From: Iris pallida
Taxonomy: Eukaryota > Streptophyta > Magnoliopsida > Asparagales > Iridaceae
DNA: 64,000 nucleotides
NCBI GenBank assembly: GCA_029216955.1
Contig: JANAVB010003400.1
Location: forward strand, 19,505,425 to 19,569,424
Direction: 5' to 3'
This document shows, in pieces, positions 44,200 to 56,656 of this stretch. The notes beneath the pieces were generated by a model, which saw only the letters and a list, made by a program, of their open reading frames with translations, had not been told where the DNA came from and searched no databases. The position numbers were made by a program, and so were the translations under genes. Each line of letters begins with the position of its first letter. The stretch's first letter is position 1.

Positions 44200-45290
44200 C
44201 AGCCTCAAGCTTCATTATCGATGTCATTGCTACCTTCTTTCTTTGGATAGTGTTGTTTGTATAGCGCTACATCCGAGAAGTAGGCTAGCTTCAACACCTT
44301 TGAATGGGTCAATGTCAAGGAACTTCGTTTTGACCACTCCCTCACTGTGCACATACTTAGAGTATTGGTGGAGCATGGATGGTACAATGAGATTTTATGT
44401 ATCCGTAGTCATCCAAGCAAGATATTGTAGGATACATCTACATCGATCACATAGCAAGTGACCTTTGTACGAAGATCGCCTATATGGCATCTAAGGCAGA
44501 TCTTTCCCAATATATGGCTTCTTCCAGCATTGAAACCCAAAATGGTAGTATTTGGATGTAAGCAGATGCATTAAAAATTCCAAGATTTGTAACAAGCTCC
44601 TGGGTATCATGCTGAGCAATGGACCTCGATCGATGTACATTGGATCTACCTTGATAGCACCGATGTACTCACTATAGTACAACGGTCTATTGTGTCGATT
44701 GTTCTTCAATAACATAACCTCCTAAAAAAAAGGTTATGTTGGGTACTCGCTCTGTCACATTATGGCAATAAGGGCAGGCTACAGGTTCTTCAATGTGCAG
44801 CTTGACCTACGTCAGGTAAGAGTCCACATACAGCAACGGCTCTCTTAATACATCTATGATCTCTTTGGAAAGGCGGAGAAGCTCATAGTTTGAGAGCCGA
44901 CCTGAAGTATTAGCAAGCTGTGCTAATATGTCAAAGTTGTATGACTTATCCAGTCCCTAGGGTGGATTCTTCTTCAAGAACTTATCGAACTGGACATCCT
45001 TTTGTTTGCTTTATCGCCGCTAGTTGCTTTGTCAGAGTAGCTGCAGGCAAAGAAGGAGACGCATCCTCCTGGATCAGGGTCATAAGTCCATAAATATGTT
45101 CTACCAGATCTAATATTCCCGAAAAGAGCCTCGTTTGTATGAAAGACAATATTGCAAGACTTGTCCTTCTTTTTCTTCGACTTTGATTTTAAAGGAGAAG
45201 GGACGCCCTCCCATTGTTGGTCTTGGATGATGTTGGAATGAACCCACATCACTTTGCTAGTTTTATTGGTCAATAGCACCAAACTACTTG
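44200..45290 (-). pseudogene. Unidentified degraded coding stretch
   Basis: Several minus-strand frames give protein-like sequence broken by stops. Around 44970-44720: FDKFLKKNPP, stop, LDKSYNFDILAQLANTSGRL, LSKEIIDVLREPLLYVDSYL, stop, EEPVACPYCHNVTERVPNIT, which holds a CxxCH cluster. Other pieces include a Lys-rich KSKSKKKKDKSC and LWTYDPDPGGCVSFF. I do not recognise the family. It stops next to the CACTA terminus at 45302 and could be a decayed host or transposon gene. Confidence 0.4.
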
Positions 45291-45301
45291 CATTCTTCCT
45301 G

Positions 45302-45785
45302 CACTATAACAAAAATGAGTTTTAATGACACTCAAAAAGTGTCATTAATGATTTTTCTATGACATTTTTTGAGTGTATCTAGAGGGGTGTCATAGAAACT
45401 TTTTGACTTTCAACGACACAAAAAAGTGTCATGTAATAATTTTATAACGACACTTTCTAAATGTCTTTTAATGCTCTCATGGCACTTATGTCATCTTAAT
45501 GTGCTTCAATTATAACAACTGATAAGTGTCGTCAACATTACGATACTTTGCAAATGTCATCTAAAAACACTCTATGACATCTAATAAATGTCATGGATAT
45601 TTGCCATGACACTTTTTATGTGTCATCTTAACAACAACTGACAAAGATTTTTAGTCATGGCACTTTACTGGTGCCATCTTACTGTGCTTCAATGAAAGGT
45701 AATAAATGTCGTCAAAATTATGACACTTTACAAATGTCATGTAAACCCACATTATCGACACATTTTAAATGCCTTCAAAATATCA
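45302..45785 (+). mobile_element. CACTA terminus with hairpin subterminal repeats
   Basis: Begins CACTATAACAAAAATGAG, preceded by a possible 3-bp TSD CTG (45299-45301). About a dozen GTGTCAT/ATGACAC motifs in both orientations follow, the first forming an 11-bp-arm hairpin TTAATGACACT-CAAAA-AGTGTCATTAA (45322-45348). This is typical of En/Spm subterminal regions. The partner end was not found to the right. Confidence 0.75.
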
Positions 45786-46487
45786 TCAGTATATTTTAAA
45801 TATAAATTTATTTCATATTCATTTATTTATTTATTTTTAATATATAATTATTCTTAAATAATTTCACAAATAATAAAACTTTAATGTGCCAAAATTGATA
45901 TATTAAAACATCTCAAATCTATACAAAATGTTAAGAAAAAGTTACAAGATAAATATCCAATTTGTTTAATATGAATAATCTATTACATAATATGTAAGAC
46001 TCCTAGTACTTCTACTTCTTAGAGTTCAACTCTTCACATCTGACGTCTAACTTGAAACTAATTTGCACTTCGTCATTAGCTTTGCACAAAAAATATACAA
46101 AATAATATTTCAGCACAAACATACAAATATTGTGACAAAATTTACAAACAAACCTTAGAGTCAGAAGTCTCTTCATAGTTTTCTGAGACACTAAGCAGTA
46201 CGTAGAATACTGGAGTACATAATGGTAACAGAAAACAACATCAGAATAGACTAGCTCTAACATTGTATGATACTATAAGGCTCAGTTAATGATGCTACAT
46301 CAATTTATAAGGTAATAACTACTTTAGTCATTTACCACAGGCAAAAAACCACAATGTTCATGTTTTAGTGGTTTTTCAATCTTCAATAAATCTAGATAAC
46401 CCCGACACTGGAATGAAGGTATGTGCAGAACTTTAGTCTAGATAACCCAACCATCATCTGAAACTCAAGATATATGATAAAGCACAC
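45786..46487. other. Probable interior of the CACTA element at 45302
   Basis: AT-rich. No transposase motif is recognised. Confidence 0.35.
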
Positions 46488-46688
46488 ATGCGCTCATGTA
46501 TGCTGCTACCCTTTTCTGACAGGCACCTTTCAAAATTTAATTTCCATGTCTTATTGACCCATCATCCATGGGTGAAGCCAGATACCCACTCTTTTAATGA
46601 TCTGATTAAAGGGTATCTTATAGACGGGAACATAGAGGAAGCAAAGAATTTATACTCAAAATTTTATTTCATACTCGATGGATCATGA
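46488..46688 (+). pseudogene. Pentatricopeptide-repeat-like fragment
   Basis: KPDTHSFNDLIKGYLIDGNI then EEAKNLYSKF matches a PPR motif (P-D-x-x-x-F/Y-N-x-L-I-x-G-Y ... G-x-x-x-E-A). Only about one repeat is present before a stop, so this is a relic, possibly captured by the flanking CACTA element. Confidence 0.5.
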
Positions 46689-47084
46689 GCATTATGTTGT
46701 AGACTTGAAATCATAATTAGTTTATAGTGTAATTTTTTTTGTTGCCAAAGAGTGAAAAAGAATGAAATTTTGATCTATTAGTTTATTGTGTAACTAAAAG
46801 AATAAACATTATTTCTGGGTTCAAGAAAAATTGTGTACACTGGGATACCTTGAAGACATGACCATCATGTTGTAGACTTAAATTTTTTTTTTTTGTAGAC
46901 TTGAAAAGCATCTTTTTGTTGTAGACTTAAAATGCACTATAAAATATTTTTGTTCTTGAAAGATGTGAAGATGAAGAGATTACAAAGGCTTGTACAAACT
47001 TTACTCTTTCGTATATTGAAATTTTGTTTAGTACAAAAGAATCCTAACACTTAACAAGTTCTAAGTACAAGAGAAATAATAAAA

Positions 47085-47524
47085 TTTCGGGGTGTAGTAG
47101 CGGTAGAGATCAAGCCTGTGGTCGGCTTCTTTACTCCTTGGACGTTTCGATGCAAGGGCGGGGGAGACCCTACTAACTCTTGCTCTCAAGCACTATCAAG
47201 AGGCACAAGCTTTCGATAGCGTACTAGCTTCGATTTTTGATCCTTCTATCCTCTCAAATGGCACAAGTGTCGAGGTATTTATAGGCTTCTCGGGCTTCAA
47301 CGCACTAACTATTTTTGTTTCCAGTTGCGCAAAAGATAGGCAAAACACTCGTTTCGCATTCCTACGCTATTTTTCATGTCTGCTTGCAGAATCAGTGTCT
47401 ATGCCCTATAAATGGTGGGTATGACTTGGTCTACGCCAGCTTCAAAGCAAGTAACATGTGTCACCCGTTACAAGGAATAAAAGTTGATTCCTTAAAGTTG
47501 TCAGTCAGTTAGTAGAAATTGCCT
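47085..47524. other. LTR-like or promoter-like sequence
   Basis: More GC-rich than its surroundings, with a TATTTATAGG element near 47277 (CTATAAATA on minus). Together with the tandem repeats that follow, it resembles a retroelement LTR, but no paired copy or termini were found. Confidence 0.3.
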
Positions 47525-47970
47525 AATGTCGCGTGTCAGTAGGCACAAACAACGAACAACTGTCAATCACATCTCCAACCTTGAATTACCCTTAAATTAT
47601 GCCAAGGAGATAACATGTGGCAGCCTGCACTATGGCCACATCAACGTCGTACCCTACGAACTAGTGGAGACCATCACTACTGTATGTTAGTAGGTGCAAG
47701 CCACGAAGAACTATCTGTCTTATTGTATCTCTAGTTTCCGAATAATGCCAAAAGAGAAGACAGGCGGCACCCTGCGTCGCGGCCACGTCAACATTGTCGT
47801 TTGCAACTTAGTGGAACTCGACACTGTTGCGTGTCAACGAGCGCAGGTCACAAACAACTATCGGCTAATTAATGCTCTACCACACACCTGTGCATTTGAC
47901 CGTCAGCAACCTACGTCGTTATTTAGCCTAACAAAAACACATATGGCGGCCTGTGCTGCAACCACATAGC
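47525..47970. repeat. Three imperfect ~150-bp tandem units
   Basis: Units near 47525, 47675 and 47826 share GTGTCAGTAGGCACAAACAA / ATGTTAGTAGGTGCAAGCCA and GGCCACATCAACGTCGT / GGCCACGTCAACATTGTCGT segments. They are well diverged, with no credible coding potential. Confidence 0.65.
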
Positions 47971-50600
47971 CATAGCTTTCTGCACATTAAATATGAATCA
48001 TCATTAAACTGATGTCAACATTGTCAGGATTAATTGTCTTTTAACTCTATGACCATATAGGACAATGGTGTAGAGGTAGTTGGCGTGGACCTTTTCCTGG
48101 TTTGAGTAGCCTAGCCACTTGAGATGCGTAGGCAACTCTATCCTTCGCCCATTGTTGGCGCAGGGTCCTCTTCTCCATATGGTAGCCCAGGGTCCCAATG
48201 GCGTAGAACTTTTTGTATGCTTCTATAAGACCCCCTTCAAAGTTTGGTTTTGGGATAAGTTCTAAATACTTTGAAAGAAGCATAGAAAAAAGAATCTTCA
48301 TCTGTGCCACAATGGTCAATTTGGCGTAAAAGAGTCCCTCCGGTTATGGCGTGGATGACTATTCTGCTGCAACTATTAGCCATTAGTTTTTAGAGACTAA
48401 TGAGTCAGCATATGACTTTTATTCGGTCAACATGATGATTCATCGCTATCTTTGCACGGGAGTCAAGGCATTTTTTCTTTTCATCCTGACTGCTTTTGGA
48501 GAAGGGCCGACTCTGAAGAGATTTGGCGCATAGTTATTATGACCTCTCAGGTTCATCATTAGAAACTCATCAACTACTACCACTTCCCTCTTCTTATGTG
48601 TCAGTTTTAGATTTGCTCGTCTTCCTATTCACTACACCAAAAAAGACATTTAGGAACAGTTTTTTTATGTATCTAATATTTTTAGGAACACATGAAAACC
48701 GTTCCTAAAAGTGGCGTTGCAATATTTGGAACAGTTATAAAGCGTTTCAAAATTTAGTTTGGAACGGTTCTCAAACGTTCCTAAATTAAATTTTGGAACA
48801 CACAAAATGTGTTCTTAAATTATTTTTGGAACATCAGTTGAGTGTTTCTAAAATTAGATTTTGAAACACACATAATACGTTCCTAGAGTATTTTTTGGAA
48901 CATTTGCTTCCATTCCTAAATGTAATTTGTAATATTTTTTATATCTTTCTTGTGGCTAGCTTTGAAATGCTTTATTAACATTCCAACGTATTTTTCTAAT
49001 TTCAATTTTGTAGCCAATTTTAATTTTGAACCACAATTATAAAGATACAATTGAACATTAAAACACATAATAAATGGTGCAATATTTTTTTATACATTGC
49101 CTCAGTCAACATCCAAGAGGGCTAAAACATGTCAACTTAATATAAATTAAACAACCAATAACATATATCCCAAAAGTTGGATCTTTTTAAAATATCATCA
49201 AAAGTATATATAATGTCAAAGTTACAAATGCTATATAAACTCTAGCTCGACCATAAAAGATAATCTGTTTACAAAATCTAGTTGTTTGAAAGATGATTCC
49301 ATAAGTTCTCCTCCAACCGAATGATAAAGATTTGATTAACAACAACTGGTAACACCTGCATACAACATTATAAAACAAGTTTAAGTTAAAATCAGGATAT
49401 TAGAGAATAAAAGACTAAGTTGAAAAAAAAATATATAAGATGAACAAGATAGACTAGATTCAAGAAATTGGACAATAAAAGACTTCTACAATTTAGTCTT
49501 ACCGACAAAAACAACTCAAAAAATTAAACCAAAACACTGGTCTGCTATGGTGACACCCTCATCATGATCCAAGCAAGCAGACAGTTGGTGCCAAACTGTT
49601 TATATAAAGAGTATTAATTTGCATACGTCAATACATAATAAACAACAACAACAACACAGATTTTGGAAACGTCCCCTCTTTCTAGCTTATTTGGCTTCTG
49701 CTACTATCGATGATGTTGCTAAAAGAATGAAGTTGTGGGATTGGTTGGTGATCCAGGATAGTTTGGTACCAAAACGCACCCAACAAAATATTGAACCTAC
49801 TGATATTCTATAGACATTAAGCGACATCCCGACTACTAAGTTAATATTAAATGCTAATGTTTGAGAATGAAACCAACTGCATAACAATATCCATGGCACG
49901 TCAGTAAGGGAAAAAAGGCAAGATATAAGCAAGTGCAAAAAGTTGCCAATACTAATGCAAATGAACTAGATAGGAATCTAAAATAAAATTTATAAAATTA
50001 CCTCAGTTTCAAGATGATTGAACTTAAGGATTTCACAAGCGTGCAGATTAAAATCCACGACCCACCTCTACAAAAATAAAACATGAAGTCAAAATCAACT
50101 TCATAATAAATAAATGACAAATGATATTTGAAAGAAAAGTTTGCAAAAAATAAACTCAGTTTGAAGGTTCATGCCAGAGACGTTTGCCCCAAGGAACAAC
50201 CTTGTTGACATTGTGCCACAACCTGAATACAAGCCAACATTATATTTTCCACCTGACACATCTGCGGCACACAGTAACACTGGCCTGTCTTTTATGCCCA
50301 GGCAACTGCCTTTCAGCAAAATTACACATGAGCATATATTATGTTCCAAAGATCTCATAAGTTCATATCCAGTCCATGAAGTAGATAAAATGTTACAGAA
50401 GCATGTTAAAGAAAGCAGATAAGATGCGCATGGATAGAACAATGTACTTACTATCTTCTTGAAATGATACCAACTCCTGTAGATCTGGAAAAGGAAAGCA
50501 AAAAAAAAAAAGTGAGCAAAAAAAAAAAGATAGTGTCCTTAAGTGTAAACATAATTGTTAGGCATATAATGTGGTGTCAAGGACAGAACATAGTTGGTAC

Positions 50601-51274
50601 CTTGCTTGCTGCTTCCCTGCATAAACAAGTCTCCCGTTACTCAATCCTTTGTTTGCACCAATTCCAACAGTGTTGTGCAAAGCAGAATTAGCAGGTCTCA
50701 CCTCAGATGATATGCCATTTGGTTCCTGGTGGTTCTTTGATTTAGTTGAGATGTTTACATCAGATAACCCTTTTACAATGTTAAAGTTCACACTGTTTGG
50801 TTGTTGGTTGTATGATTTTGGAATCTGTGAACTTCTGTCAAATGAATCCCCTGGGTGAGAGACGGCAGCACCATCCGAGAATGAAACCGTATTAGTAGGC
50901 TTTTGAATCAACAGAAGGTATTCTTTTAAGGCAATTGCTCTGTGCAACTGGAGTAAGAACCACAGAGCGGAAAAAATGATGAATAAGGAGCAGAAGATGC
51001 AGCAGCAGCAATAACTTTTGCAAAAGCTGTAGTTGCTGATATAAGTTTTTGAGCTCCTTCCCGCAGGTTAATGATGTCCCCTTCAACGACAAATAACTGG
51101 AATTGCATAGTCAGGACTTCTGACAATGATAACAGTTCAATTATACAGTTTAAATAGAAGAGTTAATAAGCATACTTCAGGATGATGAGCAAAAAATTCG
51201 TCAAGCTTCCCGTAGCATTTTTTGTAATCATGCCAGCGTAGAGGAGCAAGCATTTACCTAAGCCTATTTGGTAG
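50601..51274 (-). pseudogene. Captured two-exon host gene fragment
   Basis: On minus, exon one (51176-51274) is bounded by TTTCAG and GTATGC and reads MLAPLRWHDYKKCYGKLDEF then FAHHPE, after an in-frame TAA. Exon two (51096 down to 50601) is bounded by TTCCAG and GTACCA and reads LFVVEGDIINLREGAQKLIS then an Ala-rich stretch. It then needs two frameshifts to continue as VVLTPVAQS, PSVDSKA and NTVSFSDGAAVSHPGDS. Introns and Ser/Pro-rich composition show that this came from a genomic host gene, not a retrocopy. I think it belongs to a plant-specific uncharacterised family (possibly DUF7725), but cannot confirm it. It is not functional as assembled. Confidence 0.7.
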
Positions 51275-51389
51275 CTGAAAGTTAAAAATAGAACATGAAT
51301 ACACCAATCAGTCTTCTAGATATTCATGGGGTCCTCCATTATATTATTGGTTTGTTCAGAATGAAATTAGATCGAAACTTAACAGTGGA

Positions 51390-51500
51390 GAAAGGCGCGT
51401 CTAGGCGCGCCTTTTCTTGGTTGCGCCTTGCTGAAAGGTGCGCCGGAAGAAAGGGGCCTTGCCTAGTGAGGGGCGAGGCACGCCTTCGACTACCATGCTC
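51390..51500. repeat. GC-rich GGCGCGCCTT repeat, partial copy
   Basis: GTCTAGGCGCGCCTTTTCTT, GCGCCTTGCTGAAAG and TTCGACTACC are shared with the longer copy ending at 55378. It stands out as GC-rich within AT-rich CACTA sequence. Confidence 0.6.
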
Positions 51501-53689
51501 TCATACCAATTTCCATATAGTCTAGGCTTCAGGACCACAACGGAATTGGTTTTGGAAAAGAAAAGGAATTCAAAAGAAATGTCTAACTTCCTGAAGAAAC
51601 AATCAAAAAGAAATGTCTAACGTCCTGAAGAAACATGTATCCTCAAAACTTTGTGCTTCTGTGAGTTTTAATTGTGATATGGAGTATGTTGCATAAACAC
51701 AGAAACCACATGATTCGAACACAGCAGCACGGATAAGAAAACAATCTGGAGTGCCCTAATGTATTTTGGAGTGTCAATGTAGTGTTTGATATGTGTCCAA
51801 CACGACACAAGACGGAAACAACATCGATTGTTAGAATGTCAAAGCTTCCCAGATAGGTGCTAATTTAGAGACTGAACATAGGAGTTTTGGACAAATTTTA
51901 GAGGCTAAAATTAACATCTTATAAGCAAAAACGGAAAATAACATCATTGACTTATACAGAGAAAGAGGAAGAAGAAGATGACCAGCTAAGAGGTATCTTG
52001 AGAAATTTCCAGTTAACTTTTTTTAACCCAGAAAAACACCACGTAAACCAAGAATTAAGTCAATATTTCGGCGCAACACCCTGAATAAAATATAAACACA
52101 TTGTAACAACTCAGAACTTTCTTACATATCACGTTACTATTTAATTGAAAATAATTGAACTGGTACCGTTAACATGAAAAGTCCCCATCCAAGATGTTCC
52201 CCTTGTTGGATACTAAATCACTCCTAACACCTATTAACCTGTTGCAATAACTTAATCCCCTTATTTGAAAGTAACAAACATAGAAATAAAACTGCAAAGC
52301 TATACCAAAAGTAGATAATCCTTCAGGCTCCATTAGATACAGGCATTTGAATGAGGAACTGAGAAATCGGGCCTATATCCCATCATTTGCTATTTTAACA
52401 CACCCAGGAGTTAAAATTGTGACCTGCCTACTTTTATGTCTTTCATTACTTTTACTGGTTAATAGATTCCTGGAGGAGGGTGCAATTAGGGTCTTAGAGC
52501 CCCAACTCCAGAGACACAAGAATGGACCTTGTACTATAACACTACAATTCCTCCATTTAAAATTAGTGTTTGGTCCAGAAATTTAGATATCAGACCTAGT
52601 TTCTACTCTCCCATCTCTCTCCCTTAGCGCAATAATCTCATAAAGTCAAACAAGTTGACTGTAGTATCTCTAGGGATCCACATTATTTCTACAGGAGATA
52701 TCCCCTTTGCGCATTAAAAACAAACCCTCGACAATTTTCGAGATCATGGACTCCTACTAACTACACACTCTATCTCATATAAACAAGCTGCCACCATTTC
52801 TCTATGCTCCCATAGCAACACAAATCCTCAAATACCTCATACCATATGGATATATTGACCATTCATGTTTCCCCAAGAATACAAAATCTCTGAAGCAATG
52901 ATGTACAAATCACTTTTGCGTGTTTTTGACACCTTGATAGGTTTGGAGAGCATAAACACTGTACCTCATTCGAGCAAGTTGACACTTTCTCTATGCTCCC
53001 TTTCCACAAATCCTCAAGTACTTCACACCATATGAATATTGACCCATCATGACCATAGTCAAGCTCTTCCTTTAACATTCATGTTCCAGGTTTAAGCACC
53101 CATTTATGGTCAGATATAATATATTACATATTGGCATATTTGTTGGCTCGGTGTACCATGTCAATTTACCTTTTTGACAGCTTATTCAAGTGTTAATGAA
53201 TACAACTTCCATAGTTTGATTGAAAAGATGATAGGTCTAAAAATTTGCCTTCAGCTAGGAGCTTCTTTAAGACAATAGAACAAAGACTTGCATGGAGGTC
53301 CTACTGGCATACTCTATAGAAACCTTCTAACTCAAGAAAATTTAAAAGAAAATGCTAGAAACTTAGAAAGTAGAAATAACATAAATCAACCAAAAATAAA
53401 TGCAAGAAGATGCATCACTATGGTATAGAGTAAAGTATATGGGTAGGATACTTTAGCCATTAAACAATCCCAATTTATACTGTATTGGTATCATTTTTTA
53501 AGTCATGATGTAATATCTTAATATTTTCTTAAGAGTTCGCAAAATACTGTTGGAATTTATATCATATGTACCGTATTCGAACTTAGCTATAACTATGTAC
53601 TATTATGTGTCCGTGCACCGCCTGAACTGCTATATTGTCCTATGGCACCCCTCAGCCACTATGTGGAGGATGTCCTCTATTGGCATCAT

Positions 53690-54330
53690 TTAAGCTAGGA
53701 TCGTAGTATCAGTATCGGAATCGGTTTAGGACCCTTCTTCGGAGTATCGATATCGGTACAGTTTCGGAAGTTTCCGCATTTTCAAATTGGAGTATTGGGT
53801 TCTTGGTTTCGGAAGCCAAGAGATAATAGATATTATATTAAAAAAATTATATAGAAAATATTTTATACATTTAGACATAACCTTATGCATTATTGGTTGT
53901 TTCCTTTAGTTTTGAATGAAATAATATTTAACATTATGGAATTAGTTATCCCACAATAGAGATTGTTGTTTATTTTATTCGCCTTTAGACAAAGTACCCC
54001 ATGATTGTATCAACACAATAGTATAAAACATTCACAAGTGACAATAGTTAAATTGTCAATAATATTTTATCAACACATTCTCGCATATTGATCTATGACA
54101 CGATACCACATGATAGTGTCAACATTATTTTTTACCATAATTCCCTTTACTTTTAGTTGGTTTTTGGGCTAAATTGACCATAAAAGAGAACAACGATTCG
54201 ATATCGTCCGATACCGGTATCGGTAAGTATCAGATAGGAAATGCCAAAGTCGATACATTACGGCTTATACATATAGGTATCGGACTATACGGCGATATAG
54301 GTATCGGTCGATACTATGAAGCTTGGCTTT
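53690..54330. repeat. TATCGG-ended repeat family, copy C
   Basis: Third copy of the family at 33395 and 39462. It starts GTAGTATCAGTATCGGAATC and ends TATCGGTCGATACTATGAAG, so its ends read as weak inverted repeats (GTAGTATC / GATACTAT). Inserted in, or carried by, the CACTA element. Confidence 0.6.
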
Positions 54331-54871
54331 AAGTTACCGCCAAGCTTAAGCTCACGACGAGTAGCCCTGGCATGGTTACCTAACAAGTCCCATAAGAAAA
54401 TCCAAACCTTCCTTCTATAAATCCTTTTGAAAAAAATGATTTATAGGATATAAAAAACATAACAATAACGGCCTTTCTAGTGTTTCTAGCTTAATGATAA
54501 AGAGCACGCCAAATCTCGAAGTCTTGTGTTTGATATGCATTGACCTCTGAATGACATAATGACATTATCTGAGCTTTCTTTTCATCCATCTTTTTGTTCT
54601 TTTTCTTTAATTTTCTCGAAAAGCCCTTTCGTCCAACGTAAAGGAAACTTCAGTATTACCCCAAACTCCTTTCTCCATGTATTTCCACTTCCCTCCTCTT
54701 TTCTACACGCTATCATATCCCATCTACAATATTAACAGTAAAGAAGTCACTGGACCATGTTTCATACCATCGACAAATAGTGGTGACCACATTCTACGGT
54801 GTAGCTCCTCTCTAATGTTTGTTTTTTCTTGTTGTCAGAATCATATGTTCCAAGTTGTAGATCGTACGAAG

Positions 54872-55378
54872 GTATTCAAAGGCGCAAGGCGTACTCGAAG
54901 TGCAAAAGGTCCATATCACCCGAGGTGCACTTAAGGCGCACGTCCGAGTGAAGTGAGGGGCAAAATAAAAACTAATAAAAATATACATAAATAAAATAGT
55001 AACTTAAGAAACAAAACCAAATAACATATTAAAACCAATAAAAACATGTTAACATAACCAAATGAACTAGCATATCAACAATAACACTCAACAAAACTAA
55101 CATGAATTTGTATTTTTTCTACTGCGCTTTTAGTAAATTTTAGTTTTTCAAGTTCAACTGTAGCCAACTTTGGCAACCGTGTCTCATTTTTTTGTAAAAA
55201 TACAAAAAAACAAAAAATACATAAGGTGCGTCTAGGCGTGCCTTTTCTTTTTTGCGCCTTGCTGAAAGACACACCTAAGGCGCGCCTTGGGAGCGCCCAG
55301 AGAAATGCGCCTCGCCTAGTGATGTGCGAGGCACAAATGTTGTGCCTTGTTCTGAGGCGCACCTTTGACTACCATCTA
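54872..55378. repeat. GC-ended non-autonomous repeat
   Basis: The left end GGTATTCAAAGGCGCAAGG and the right end (reverse complement GGTAGTCAAAGGTGCGCC) form imperfect TIRs around an AT-rich core. The right arm is rich in GCGCC motifs. It looks like a MITE-style element; the TSD is not clear. Confidence 0.55.
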
Positions 55379-56656
55379 CACTTCACTCCTCCTCCTCCAG
55401 CACTGCTTATGTTCCAATCGATGATTTTTGCAGAAGAATCAGAATTTTTGCAATAGAAAAATCTATAAACAAATCTGCCATTCATAAGCTAGCATCGACA
55501 AAATTAACTAATTTATTATTATTACTATATATAATTATCTGGTAGTTGAACTGGAAGCATGATTAGGTCATCATCTAAACGATCTAAGCATGAAAAAAAA
55601 TTAGACTTACACAATAGTAGACATCTCACTAGTATCTGATGTCTCATTAACCCTAAAAAGAAATCAAAAGAAAAAATAAACAAGAAAAAGAAGAGAACCC
55701 ATCTGAGAGAAGAAAACACAATATTTTACCATCAGTTAACATCGATCCGTCTAGTACCATCATCAAGGGTGAAGGATGCATCGGTTATCCTCTCCCCCTT
55801 ACTCAACATAAGACCCATAAGTCTCACTTGCCAAACTCCCATTCTAATCAAACAATCGATAGAACAATAAAAAAATGGTACTGAAGATTAAAAATTTAGG
55901 GCTAGGATTTCAGTTGAGCAATCAAAACTGGTGTGCTTCTGTTCTAATCTTATCGTGTTCGTATTTGTGTCGGTGCTTACAATGGAGACGTCTACGTCAT
56001 TGACCGCAAAGTTATACTTGTCGTCGTTGGCATGGTAGGCCTTGTTGATGTACTTCACCATCAACGGGAGAACGCCATGGGCTTCCCGGACCTAAAGACA
56101 ACAAATTTCAGAGAGAGGTAGGAAACCCTAACCAAGGCAAAACCCTAACCTTGGTGGAGGAGGAGGAGTAATCGGTGTTCTGTGTGGCTTGGGATTACAT
56201 GAAATCGCCATCGAAAAAAATAAAGGTGGTTGCGGGTGCGGAGGAGGGTTGTAGTGGGCGACGGAGGGGGCAGTATAGAGAAGGAGGGGAAGGGACAGAG
56301 ATGAGGAGTTGCGGCCATGGAGGCTGAGGAAGGAGAGGAGCTGGGGGCGACAGAAGCAGAGGGAAGGGACAAGGAGTCTGAGGGAGGAAGAATTTTTTAG
56401 CATTGGGGAGGAAAAATGCACAGAACACTTTGCTTATCAACATGTGAGGAGCTCGTGCAATTTTAACACAAGTTACAACATTTCTTAGTTGTTCCAAAAA
56501 AATACAATGTATGATTAACTTCAGAATAAATAATTTTGGGAACACTTAACTACTTTGGAACGGATAAAATGTGTTCCAACACCTAGGAACGTTTATATAC
56601 CGTTTCAAAGTCCAAAATTTCAAACGTTTCAAATTGTCCATTTTGGTGTAGTGATT

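Larger units (their letters stand above)
48630..56653. mobile_element. CACTA DNA transposon (8.0 kb) with captured host sequence
   Basis: Termini CACTACACCAAAA (48630 inward and, as the reverse complement, ending at 56653) are perfect for 13 bp and similar for about 28 bp. A perfect 3-bp TSD, ATT, flanks the element (48627-48629 and 56654-56656). Both ends carry GGAACG/TTCCTAAA-type subterminal repeats over about 300 bp (left) and 200 bp (right). No TNP2-like transposase is recognised, so it is probably non-autonomous. It contains a spliced host-gene pseudogene and other repeats. Confidence 0.85.

Noticed and set aside
45302..56653. One CACTA element joining the end at 45302 to the end at 56653
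   Set aside because: The TIRs differ (CACTATAACA versus CACTACACCA) and so do the subterminal motifs. The end at 48630 is the true partner of 56653, with matching ATT TSDs.
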